DNA of 17,071 nt from the NCBI GenBank assembly GCA_016618085.1, contig JABLTG010000269.1, forward strand, positions 1 to 17,071, read 5' to 3'. Shown here piece after piece: positions 7,836 through 15,998 of this stretch (the stretch's first letter is position 1; each line of letters starts with the position of its first letter). The notes under the pieces were generated by a model. The model was not told the origin of the DNA. It was given only the letters and a program-made list of their open reading frames with translations, and searched no databases. This DNA is from Neovahlkampfia damariscottae. Its lineage: Eukaryota > Heterolobosea > Selenaionea > Neovahlkampfiida > Neovahlkampfiidae. Made by a program: the position numbers and the translations under genes.

Positions 7836-8744
7836 ATGTTTAATTTTGATAGGAAAAATAATTTAAAAATAAAACAAAATGGGATGCCAATAAAAGAGTT
7901 AGCATTTACAGTAAATAAAGATGCAAATACAGAAGAAATTAAGCAATCAATCCCAAAATTATTTAAAAGTTTCCCAAAGGACAAGAAAATGGTAAAAATA
8001 ACAACTCTATATGAGAATGGTCAATATAAATCTGGGAGATTTTTTAAATATTCGGATGATGACAGTATTGAAATATTTGACCCATCAACTTACGAAATAT
8101 ATGATGGTGAATATGACTGGGAATCGGCAAAAGTGAAAGAAGTTTTAATTTATGTTTGTGATGTTCCACCAAGTAAAGGAGGGAAAGGAAAATTAAATGA
8201 TTGTTTCTTTTTGACTTTAAAAAAAGGAGTTTCAAGATTCCCAAAAATTCAACCAAGTAGTTTTAAGAAATATTTTAAAATTCCAAGAGAAGATTTATTT
8301 CCAATTGACAAAATACCAGAAGTTGAAGAAAAATACAAATTGAATATTAATGTTGTTGGAGACCATCATTATGTTTCACAAAATAAATATGTCAGAACTG
8401 TTAATATGCAATTAAAAGATAGTCATTATACATTGAGAAAGAATAAATCATTTGAATTGATGAATCCAATTAACAAAAAAGAAAAAAAGTTAAGAACATT
8501 TACATCGGATTATAAAATTGTGAAATATTATGATAGGACAAAATACGGTGAAATTCCATATGAAGAATTTATGAACGAAAGAAATACTAAATCAAAATAT
8601 TTATATATTCCATCAAAAACACAATTAAAAGAAGATTATGATAATTATATGACACTTGCACAAAAAATGAGTAAAATATCAAATGGAAATATAAATTTAT
8701 TAAGAAATAATGTAAAAAGAGAAGCAATAAGATATTTTATTTGA
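7836..8744 (+). pseudogene. Family B DNA polymerase, N-terminal part
   Basis: 302 codons end at TGA 8742-8744. The segment includes FKKYFKIPREDLFPIDKIPE followed by VEEKYKLNINVVGDHHYVS, then RTVNMQLKDSHYTL. This arrangement is typical of N-terminal regions of viral and element-encoded protein-primed polymerases found in polinton-like viruses and fungal genomes. The end (MSKISNGNINLLRNNVKREAIRYF) is the linker that normally leads straight into the polymerase palm. No exonuclease motifs of the D-x-E type are visible. The downstream half is in another frame, so full-length polymerase would need the break at about 8742-8750 repaired. TGA in this frame and TAA (8747-8749) in the other leave an 8-base gap covered by neither frame, so at least two changes, or one complex indel, are needed. 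Confidence 0.75.
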
Positions 8745-8749
8745 AATAA

Positions 8750-9616
8750 AGATGTTATGAAGCCGATGAGATTGGACCATTAGAAGCGAAATGGATATTA
8801 AATGCATCAAAAGGTGGATTAATGTATGCAAAAAAGGGGGAATACAAAAATGTTAAATGTTATGATTTCAATTCAATGTATCCATTCATAATGAAAAAGT
8901 TAGCATTTCCAATAAAACAAGGTGAATTTACAAATGTTAAAGAATTCGGGGAGATAATAAATTATGGAATTTACAGATGTGAAATAACTGATTTTGATGA
9001 AAAATTATTCCGAAAGAACAAATTAAATTATTATACTCATTTTGACATTCAAACGGCAATTAAAATGAATTGCAAAATAAAATTAATTCAAGATGGACAA
9101 GCAAATGCATTAATTTATGATAGTTCAAAACGAGCTGGCAATTTGTTTTTTGATTTTGTTGAAGATACTTACAAATGGAAAAAGGAAGACAAAGATATGA
9201 AAATTGTATTAAATATTTTATGGGGAGCATTGTGTGAAAAGAATCACAAAATTTACAGAACAACCGATGATGTAAATGTTGATGTAATTAACAACGTATT
9301 GAAAGGACCAAAGGGATACAATTTATTGGAAACTTATAATTATGAAAAAGTATTTAAAACTAATTATGCCAGAATATTTCCATTTATTACATCAGCAGGA
9401 AGAAAAATGATATTTGATGAAGTTTATGAAATAATTGATGACGTATATCGAATCAATACAGATGGTTTCATTTGTTCTGGAGATATTAATCTTGAAACAT
9501 CTGATAGTATCGGAAAATTGAAAGTTGAATATAAAAATAAAAATGTAAAAATAGAATATATCAACAAAATTATTTGTAGTGATTGTAACGAAAATATTAA
9601 AATTTGTGGATGTTAA
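8750..9616 (+). pseudogene. Family B DNA polymerase, C-terminal palm (motifs A-C)
   Basis: The open frame begins after TAA 8747-8749 with residues CYEADEIGPLEAKWILNASK, before the first ATG at 8822. Motif A is CYDFNSMYP (8858-8884), the metal-binding DxxSLYP site. Motif B is KIVLNILWG, corresponding to KxxxNxxYG. Motif C is INTDGF, with the catalytic aspartate in NTD instead of DTD, as in several protein-primed relatives. The conserved order and spacing indicate a polymerase that copies the element's linear DNA, probably with a terminal protein primer (family knowledge; the primer protein is not identified here). The combined length with the upstream half is only about 590 residues, short for Polinton polymerases, consistent with loss of the exonuclease region. 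It ends with a cysteine-rich CSDCNENIKICGC. Confidence 0.82.
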
Positions 9617-9645
9617 AATTATTTAATATATATAATAAGTATATA

Positions 9646-10044
9646 ATGTGGTCTTTAACAATAATTGAATATGAAGATGATTATAAACATCGTTATGATA
9701 GTGGTGTATATCCGCACAAACCTGAAATATTTGAGTCTTGTGATGATTTACTGGATTATTTAAAAGAAAAATTAAACAAAGAGATAAATCAGATTTTAGA
9801 TTATGATTATGAGGATGAAAAAGATATGAAAGAATTAAAAGAACGTTATCCAAATTTTGATAAATTTTATGATATTGTTCCTCTAAAAAATAAATACCGC
9901 GAATACTTTGAATTGTCATTAAAGGAAAATGTCTCTTGTTATGAATTAAGAGATGAATTTTTAAAGGGCGAATGTGTTGATTATTTTTTTGATTTCTCAA
10001 TTGATAAAATTGAGATAAATAAAAAGAAAAAGAAAAAGAAATAA
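9646..10044 (+). CDS. Small acidic protein with lysine tail, unknown
   Basis: 132 residues from the ATG at 9646, chosen because it follows AT-rich TATATAATAAG spacing and gives a compact gene. An in-frame TTG at 9604 would overlap the polymerase end. The protein is acidic and tyrosine-rich (YEDDYKHRYDSG, LDYDYEDEKDMKELKERYP) and ends in about seven lysines. No domain is recognised. It lies in the small-gene block between polymerase and structural genes. Confidence 0.6.
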   Translation: MWSLTIIEYEDDYKHRYDSGVYPHKPEIFESCDDLLDYLKEKLNKEINQILDYDYEDEKDMKELKERYPNFDKFYDIVPLKNKYREYFELSLKENVSCYELRDEFLKGECVDYFFDFSIDKIEINKKKKKKK

Positions 10045-10047
10045 TTA

Positions 10048-10081
10048 AATATAAAAACTACTTAAAAAATATTTTATATAG
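10048..10081 (+). promoter_or_regulatory. Early-type viral promoter, small F-box-like gene
   Basis: AATATAAAAACTACTTAAAA followed by TATATAG at 10075-10081. The box predicts a gene start within about 25 bases, where ACG (10101-10103) rather than ATG is found. Confidence 0.5.
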
Positions 10082-10100
10082 TAAATATATAAAATATAGG

Positions 10101-10400
10101 ACGCAATATTTACCAGAAGAATTGTTAATTAATATTCACGAATATTTAGAAGATGAACACAAATTTAAGTTTGTAGATTCTTATAATAATGAAATGAAAG
10201 AAAATAGTAAATACAAAGTTGAATCTGCTGACAGATATTTTGTGGGATGCTCACCTATTATGGGTATAAAGGCTAAAGAAATTAGCGTTACAGAATATGT
10301 AAAATATGACGAATTTATTTACCTAGACGTTTGTCAGTTAAAATGGGGTGATTATTACCATATTAGAGGAAAAAAAATTAAAAAAAAATTATTAAATTGA
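10101..10400 (+). CDS. Small protein with F-box-like start; start codon ACG
   Basis: From an ACG at 10101 the frame reads QYLPEELLINIHEYLEDEHK, which resembles the first half of an F-box (LPxELLxxIxxYL), then about 75 further residues rich in Y, K and D ending in a lysine tail. The frame has no ATG before residue 28, but the promoter box and the motif both place the start at ACG. A T-to-C change in an original ATG is the simplest reading. Near-cognate initiation is possible. Viral F-box proteins can redirect host ubiquitin ligases, but that is inference from a short motif. Confidence 0.5.
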   Translation, partial: TQYLPEELLINIHEYLEDEHKFKFVDSYNNEMKENSKYKVESADRYFVGCSPIMGIKAKEISVTEYVKYDEFIYLDVCQLKWGDYYHIRGKKIKKKLLN

Positions 10401-10436
10401 AATATAAAAACTACTTAAAAAAAAATTAATATATAG
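10400..10436 (+). promoter_or_regulatory. Early-type viral promoter, zinc-finger tail gene
   Basis: AAATATAAAAACTACTTAAA, then TATATAG at 10430-10436, 19 bases before the ATG at 10456. It is almost identical to the box at 10048. Confidence 0.55.
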
Positions 10437-10455
10437 TATTAATTATATATTAATA

Positions 10456-10689
10456 ATGGAACAAAATATTGTGAATATTTTACCAAAAATAAAAAAAACA
10501 GAAGATATGAAAAAATACATGAAAGAATATTATCAAGAAAATAAAGATCAATTATATAGAAAGAAGGAGTATAAATATTGTGGTTGCACAGTTTATAATA
10601 AGACTAATCATGATAGAACAAACAAACATCAAAAAAATGTTGAGATTCATAATTTAAAAAAATCAAAAAAAGCGAAAAAAATAATTTAA
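10456..10689 (+). CDS. Small YYQENK plus C2H2-like zinc-finger protein
   Basis: 77 residues. After a short leader comes one MKEYYQENKDQ unit, then YKYCGCTVYNKTNHDRTNKH, a zinc-finger-like C-x-C-x(8)-H-x5-H, then a lysine-rich tail. The YYQENK unit is the same module repeated in the GIY-YIG gene at 1860. In large DNA viruses the two parts (repeat and CxCG/H..H finger) commonly occur together at the end of GIY-YIG proteins. This small gene is probably a detached tail domain that binds nucleic acid (inference). Confidence 0.65.
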   Translation: MEQNIVNILPKIKKTEDMKKYMKEYYQENKDQLYRKKEYKYCGCTVYNKTNHDRTNKHQKNVEIHNLKKSKKAKKII

Positions 10690-10709
10690 ATCTCATGTAA
10701 ATATATAAG

Positions 10710-10880
10710 ATGAAGAAAATCGGAGCAACACCAGTGAGATCACGTAAGAAAGTTGTAAAAGAAAAAAAACCATATTGTGGTGCAAAACCTCTGAAAAAGA
10801 GTCAAAGGGAAGGAACATTTGAAGAATGCTACCGTAAAGGTCAATTACGTTTATGGGGAAAAAAATTAAGGTCAATTTAA
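10710..10880 (+). CDS. Short very basic protein of the GTFEEC/GQLRLWG type
   Basis: 56 residues from ATG 10710 to TAA 10880. It is strongly basic (RSRKKVVKEKK) and ends GTFEECYRKGQLRLWGKK. Short proteins with a G-T-x-E-x-x-x-x-G-Q-x-R-x-x-G pattern recur in NCLDVs and polinton-like viruses as I remember them. Their function is not established, and DNA binding or packaging is a guess from charge. It is preceded by AAATATATAAG and ends 21 bases before the converging membrane-protein gene. Confidence 0.6.
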   Translation: MKKIGATPVRSRKKVVKEKKPYCGAKPLKKSQREGTFEECYRKGQLRLWGKKLRSI

Positions 10881-10901
10881 TATTTTATAATCAATAGAAT
10901 A

Positions 10902-11156
10902 TTAAGAAGGGTTATTATTTAACATTTCCATAATTTTATTAATATTTTCATTTTGTTTGTCAATTTCAATTTTATGAGTGCTTTTGGTTTCATGTAATTC
11001 ATTTTGCAGTTCTTTAACAGATTTCATTTCAACAGAACCACCAAGACAAGAACTTTTTTGAATGTTTTTGATGAAATAAGCACCAGCAAGAACAAGAGGG
11101 CTAATTGTTGTTGATACGAGTGTAATTATGCCAATTATCAATGTTGCAGTTTCCAT
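10902..11156 (-). CDS. Small membrane protein with coiled-coil tail
   Basis: 84 residues from the ATG at 11156. This start is preferred because TATATAG (plus-strand CTATATA 11161-11167) lies just upstream and it leaves the neighbouring gene free. Residues about 4-31 are a single hydrophobic span (TLIIGIITLVSTTISPLVLAG), followed by a KSSCLGG cysteine motif and a coiled coil (VKELQNELHETKSTHKIEID). Topology suggests a type I or III membrane or virion protein. It sits in the structural block and is probably late. The family is not recognised. Confidence 0.6.
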   Translation of the reverse strand: METATLIIGIITLVSTTISPLVLAGAYFIKNIQKSSCLGGSVEMKSVKELQNELHETKSTHKIEIDKQNENINKIMEMLNNNPS

Positions 11157-11179
11157 ATGACTATATATTAATTGAAGAT

Positions 11180-12369
11180 TTAAAATAATCGAGCACCAAA
11201 TAATAAGCAACTGCCTGCTCCTGATGTTCTCTCCCACGTTACAAATATTCTATTTTTTGAACCTGATACATTTGTAAATGTTGTTGTTGAACTATAAGCT
11301 TCTGCACCAGTTCCATCAATTGCAATGGTAAATATTACACTGCTATCATTTGCATTAACGCCTTTTAACTCACCAATTGTTCCAACTTCTACAATTGTTA
11401 TCATTTCTGCCAAATTGAATGCTGTATCACCAATACCATAATATACTGATTTGATGCCTGTTGCCGCATTAGATCCAACTTGGTCTCCAAATGACCATTT
11501 TGGTGCAGATGTTGCAATATCACTTAAATGAGCGATTGTTCCAGTCGCATCTTGTAATGTATGAACTCTAGCACCTGATACACTACCACCTAATGAATGG
11601 TAATTTGTTCCACCATTATCATTTGTTTTCAAAGTTGATGAACTTGAAATGGCACCAAAACTATATAATTTAGATCCTGATGCTATAGCTATTGCTGGTG
11701 TTGTATCACCAAGAACGACTATACCATTTGGTGCTACTGTAGGTTGCATATATAATGGCGTCCAATTCGCTTCTTGTAAATCATTTGATCCAACCACGGC
11801 TATTTTAGAACCACCTCCACTTTCTGTTGCAGTTCCAACTATACAACATGGATCTCTAGCAAGAGCATTATCAAAAGTAGTCTTGATCGCCCAATTATAG
11901 CCCAACCCACCTGTATTACCACCGAATAAGCAACCGTTATTGACAATTGTGTTAAATCGCATGACCTCATACCACTCGCATCAATTGAAATATCATCATT
12001 TCCACCGATAGAGGTTATAGAATTTGTTTGAATTTTGGTGTTAAATTTACCTTCATGAACTTCAACTTTATATTTATTTGAATCGGCACCATCTTGATAG
12101 ACTATAGGTTGGGAATTAATCCAATATCCAGTATTTAAAGGAATATTTATATCCCCAGTGATTCCCACTTCACTTAAACTATCTTTTATTTTGTTAGTTC
12201 CATCACCAACAATAATTTTATTTGCACTTAATACATCTGCTGGTGTTCTTTGAACATATTCATCAAGGGAAGCCATTGTAATTCCAGCAAAAGTTGGTAA
12301 TTCTGTAGTCGTGATTGTTTTACCATATAAAGATAAGCCATTTGGTTGTGTAATTTGTCTAACGGACAT
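11180..12369 (-). pseudogene. Fibre- or tail-like beta-rich protein, frameshifted
   Basis: Two overlapping minus-strand frames join into one protein of about 390 residues. The first (12369 to about 11960) begins MSVRQITQPNGLSLYGKTI and contains the strand-turn text NKIIVGDGTNKIKDS. The second (about 11962 to 11180) is G/S/T/N-rich, with phage-fibre-like TLQDATGTIAHLSDIATSAP and an end of beta-strands (FTNVSGSKNRIFVTWER). The frames meet near ISIDASGM / RFNTIVNNG and differ by one base of phase. Such proteins form trimeric spikes or fibres that contact the host cell. That role is inferred from composition and from its position divergent to the capsid gene. Confidence 0.6.
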
Positions 12370-12419
12370 TTAATTATATAGTATTGAAAGAAAAAAATAT
12401 CTGTATTTATATTATAATT
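12370..12419. promoter_or_regulatory. 50-bp shared promoter between fibre and capsid genes
   Basis: The fibre-like gene (minus) and the capsid gene (plus) start 50 bases apart. TATATAG lies at 12376-12382 on the plus strand, with a TATATAA copy on the minus strand about 10 bases before the fibre ATG. The CTTAAAA box of the replication genes is absent, consistent with a late class. Confidence 0.5.
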
Positions 12420-14162
12420 ATGACAACTAGTTTAGCGGCAGTTCCATTGAAATTAAACAATTCAGTGCCTGAATATCTTGACTTGAAAAGTGAAAGAACT
12501 TACAATGTCCTTCATGGTGTAACAGAATACAGCAGAGCAATAAAATCAGCATCAAACCCAAACAAAAGTGGAGTAAATATTAATTGTATCCCAACTTCAA
12601 GAGATGTATTGATTCATCCAATGGTTTATAAAAAAGCAGTGTTTGAATTACTTTTAAATGTTTCTGTTGCAGGAGCAAATGATATTGCTAATGTTTTTGG
12701 TGCAGACAACGAATATGATAACAGAGTTCTCGCATTAAGAACATTTCCATTACAACAGATTACTCAAACAGAAGAAATTAAATCAAATCAAACATCGTTT
12801 TCATTACAAAATCCAACACAATACTCAAATGGTTTAAATAGATTCGCAAATTTTGTTGATGACAAAATCAGTGAAATGTCATTATCGCCAAATCAATTAG
12901 ACGAATTTTACAATTATTCTTTAGGAGAAAACACAATGAAAGACCCATTCGCATCATACGGAGATTTACAAATTGGAGAAAGTAGATATGCTTTTATCAG
13001 TGATTATTCAGAAATTGTTGGAAAGTCAGCAATAAAACAAACAACAACACAATTTAAATTGACAGTTACAGTTATTGAACCAGTTAAAATTTCTCCATTA
13101 TATTTTCAACCATATTGTTTGACAGGTGTTCAAGATATGCAATATTCAGCAACATTTGCAAATTTTGAAAGAATGATATGTTTTAAAAAAGATATTGCAA
13201 CAGGAGCAGTATTATCAAGTGTTGATGCTAATTTAAAAAGTTATGAATTACATTTTCAATATTATACACCAAAATTGTTGGCAAATATCCCAAAAACTGT
13301 AGTTTATCCACATCAAGAAATTGAATATTATCCATCAAATCCAGTTGCGGGTGTAGCAGGAACAGAATTTACATTAAATTTTAATGCTTTAAATCTTTCT
13401 GGAGTTCCAAGAAAAATAATAATGTGGGTTTCTGAATCACATTCTGATATTATAGGAATTAAAACAAGCACTGGCCCAGCGTCTGGAAATTTGTTGAAAA
13501 CAGATACAGCAAAATCAAAAATAAACAGTGTTAGTATTACATATGGAAATAGACAATCATCATTGGCAAATGCAACAATTGAAGATTTATATGAAATTTC
13601 AAAGAAAAGGGGATCAAATCTTACATACAAACAATCCACAAGTTATGTTGGAACATATTATGCATTTGAATTCGGTGAAGATATTCTGCTAAGTGAAAAT
13701 GAAGCGCCAGGCTTAAATTCAACACCACAATTATCAATGACAGTTAAAGCAGTTGATATTGATAATGTTAGTAGAAATTGGCAATTGAATACTGTTATCT
13801 TTTTTGATGGTGTTGTAACTATCGTAAATGGTGGTTCATGTATCAAACAAAGAATATATTGAATGCCAATGACGTTATTGAAAGTTTAGAAAAAGATTAT
13901 GACATGGTTTATCCATCAAATTATCAACAAAATAAATTTGGAGGTAGTCCTCTTGCTGTTTTATCTTCAATATTACCAATTGTTAAAGGTATTAGAGGAG
14001 CAGTCCAAACCGGAGCACCAATTGCTAAAATGATAGCAGATGGAGCAGAAAAGATTGGATTGTGTTGGAGTTGATCAAAGAAAAATAAAGAAAAAAAAAG
14101 GTGGTAAAATTTCTGGTGGTGAATTAATAACGCGCTCCCAATTATACAAAAATGGTTATTAA
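12420..14162 (+). pseudogene. Major capsid protein, double jelly-roll type, two frame breaks near the C-terminus
   Basis: The main frame from ATG 12420 gives 480 residues. Signature stretches are KISPLYFQPYCLTGVQDMQY, then LNLSGVPRKIIMWV and INSVSITYGNRQSSLANAT, and EFGEDILLSENEAPGL. These fit the major capsid proteins of polinton-like viruses that build icosahedral shells. After IKQ (about 13850) the frame stops at 13862. The protein continues one phase over as NILNANDVIESLEKDYDMVY and a G/A-rich hydrophobic tail (GGSPLAVLSSILPIVKG), stopping at 14074. It then returns to the first phase near 14060 as DQRKIKKKKGGKISGGEL to TAA 14162. The basic GGKISxxEL tail is typical of these capsids. Two opposite indels are needed, so no intact product is encoded as shown. 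Confidence 0.78.
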
Positions 14163-14189
14163 ATTTATTGATTGAATTAATTAATAAAT

Positions 14190-15272
14190 TTAAAATTGAT
14201 TATCAAATTTTTTGAAATATAATTTCATTGTTGAAACACTATTTGGGGGAACCAATAATTGTTCAGTTCTACCATGTTGATCCATGTAATATGCTTGAAT
14301 ATCAAGATATTTAATGTCATCTGCTACCAACATATCAATCCATTCAAAATTAACAGCAGTATATGTTTGCATTGACCTTGAATGTAAGGCATTTTTATAT
14401 TCAAGATCAAATTCAAAATTTTTCAATATTCTGTCATTATCAGTTGTTGTTGTTGAAACAAAATCACGAGTGCTATTGAAAAATTCAGTTCTAATTGGCA
14501 ACTGACTTGTTGTAAATATAATACTTCTTATTTGATACAATTTATAGATTGTGCAATAATATCCTTGAACAAGAACAGCATCCGCTCCTGTGCTATTATT
14601 AATTGCATAATTTCTTGTTTGAATCACTTCATTTTTAATATTGTTTCCACCAGAATAATAAACATCAATTCTTACATCCCTTCCCAATGTCCAATTTGTT
14701 CTTGTATGTGGGAAGTTATTAAATAAATTCCATAAATTATTATTCATGAAAAATTTATGTGTTGCAAGTAAATTTAAAAATTCTGTCGGAAATACAATAT
14801 CAATAATTGCACTCTCCCTATCATAATAAAAATATGGAACCTTGTTATCATTAACATTTGTATTCAAACATGCCTCTAAAACTGCTCGATTTAATATTTG
14901 TAAAAATTGGTCAATTGTCCATATTCTCAAATCATTTGGATCATTATTAAAACTTTCATGTTGTAAGTAAGATTGATAAATATTTCCATCAATATCTTGC
15001 ACTGTAATGGAATAATATTCATTGTTCGGTGTTTTGTAATTTTGATTTAAAGTATAAGCTGAATATTCACTTGAATGGAAAAACATAATTGGAACTTCAC
15101 TTGTATCAACTGAAAATCTTGCTAATGCAAGTTTGTAATCATTTGCTTTCTTTATAATTGGTATTCCTCTATTGTCATTAAATCTAAATGGTTTTGGCAC
15201 TCCCTCTTTATTTACTGCTATGATGTCATAATAAACATTGTCGGTATCTGGTTCAGCGTAATAGTTTAACAT
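14190..15272 (-). CDS. Minor capsid protein (penton-like)
   Basis: 360 residues, intact, ATG at 15272. The N-terminal text FRFNDNRGIPIIKKANDYKL, then ARFSVDTSEVPIMFF, resembles the opening strands of penton proteins of polinton-like viruses. The rest is beta-rich, and near the end comes the LDIQAYYMDQHGRTEQLLVP pattern. Single jelly-roll pentons close the fivefold vertices of the capsid. It converges on the capsid gene (28 bases apart) and is followed on the same strand, upstream, by the protease. The promoter is a plain TATATAATA box, consistent with late expression. Family assignment is by pattern and gene order, not alignment. Confidence 0.75.
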   Translation of the reverse strand: MLNYYAEPDTDNVYYDIIAVNKEGVPKPFRFNDNRGIPIIKKANDYKLALARFSVDTSEVPIMFFHSSEYSAYTLNQNYKTPNNEYYSITVQDIDGNIYQSYLQHESFNNDPNDLRIWTIDQFLQILNRAVLEACLNTNVNDNKVPYFYYDRESAIIDIVFPTEFLNLLATHKFFMNNNLWNLFNNFPHTRTNWTLGRDVRIDVYYSGGNNIKNEVIQTRNYAINNSTGADAVLVQGYYCTIYKLYQIRSIIFTTSQLPIRTEFFNSTRDFVSTTTTDNDRILKNFEFDLEYKNALHSRSMQTYTAVNFEWIDMLVADDIKYLDIQAYYMDQHGRTEQLLVPPNSVSTMKLYFKKFDNQF

Positions 15273-15295
15273 TATTATATATTTATTTTAGATAA

Positions 15296-15868
15296 TTATT
15301 TTCTAAATACTTGATCATACATATCCACAACAACAAAATCATCATAATTTGCATTTTTTAGTCCTAAATTCTTTAATTTTTTTACTCCATCATCCATCAT
15401 TTTTTTATATTCTTTTAAAGATAAATTCTTATGTTTTATTCTTAAAGCACAGTGCCACCCACATGTTTGTGTTGGAGGTGTTTTAGTTTGAAACTTGTGG
15501 TGATTGAAAGATAATTTATAAGGTGATTTATATAATAACCAACTTAAATATGTATGATCTTGTTTATGTTTTTTATTTACATTATATTCACTGAATTTAA
15601 GTTGTTTGTCTGGAAATAATCCATATGGATCAAAAAACTCAACCTCTTTATCACTAATTTTGTTTAAACAACAATAATGTCCATACTCATCACTTTGCAA
15701 ATACATGATAATTACACTACCATTATTCATGTATAATAAATGCTCTAAAGTATCATAATTATAAAGTTCTGAATAAACCAACATTTTGTGATCAGTAATT
15801 GTTTGTATTTCTGAATTTGACAAAGGATATAATTTTAATTGTTCAACTTTTTGTTTTAAATCTGCCAT
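15296..15868 (-). CDS. Adenain-type cysteine maturation protease
   Basis: 190 residues, intact. The catalytic His is H64 in EYGHYCCL, the acid D80 in VEFFDPYG, and the Cys C136 in TQTCGWHCALR. Q127 or Q134 could supply the oxyanion hole. The order H, D, Q, C and the FFDPYG and CGWH motifs match the Ulp1/adenain protease fold used by Mavericks, virophages and adenoviruses to cleave capsid precursors during maturation in the assembling particle. It lies between penton and ATPase genes, the usual morphogenesis module. The ATG at 15868 follows TATATAA. Confidence 0.88.
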   Translation of the reverse strand: MADLKQKVEQLKLYPLSNSEIQTITDHKMLVYSELYNYDTLEHLLYMNNGSVIIMYLQSDEYGHYCCLNKISDKEVEFFDPYGLFPDKQLKFSEYNVNKKHKQDHTYLSWLLYKSPYKLSFNHHKFQTKTPPTQTCGWHCALRIKHKNLSLKEYKKMMDDGVKKLKNLGLKNANYDDFVVVDMYDQVFRK

Positions 15869-15998
15869 TTATATATTTAACATATAAAAGTTTTTTCATC
15901 TAAATTTGTTTAACCAATCAAAAAACAATGTTTTTTATGAAAACTCACAAGTTTTTTTGTAATTTGAAATAAATTTATATATTGTTATATTATATAGA
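15869..15998. promoter_or_regulatory. Divergent promoter region, protease and ATPase genes
   Basis: A 130-base non-coding gap. TATATAG lies at 15991-15997 directly before the ATPase ATG, and TATATAA on the minus strand directly before the protease ATG. It contains CAATCAAAAAACAATG and poly-T stretches, and no RNA gene is seen. Confidence 0.45.

Noticed and set aside
13328-13846. Minus-strand frames under the capsid gene
   Set aside because: They are shadows of the capsid coding strand, with no recognisable domain and no start signal.
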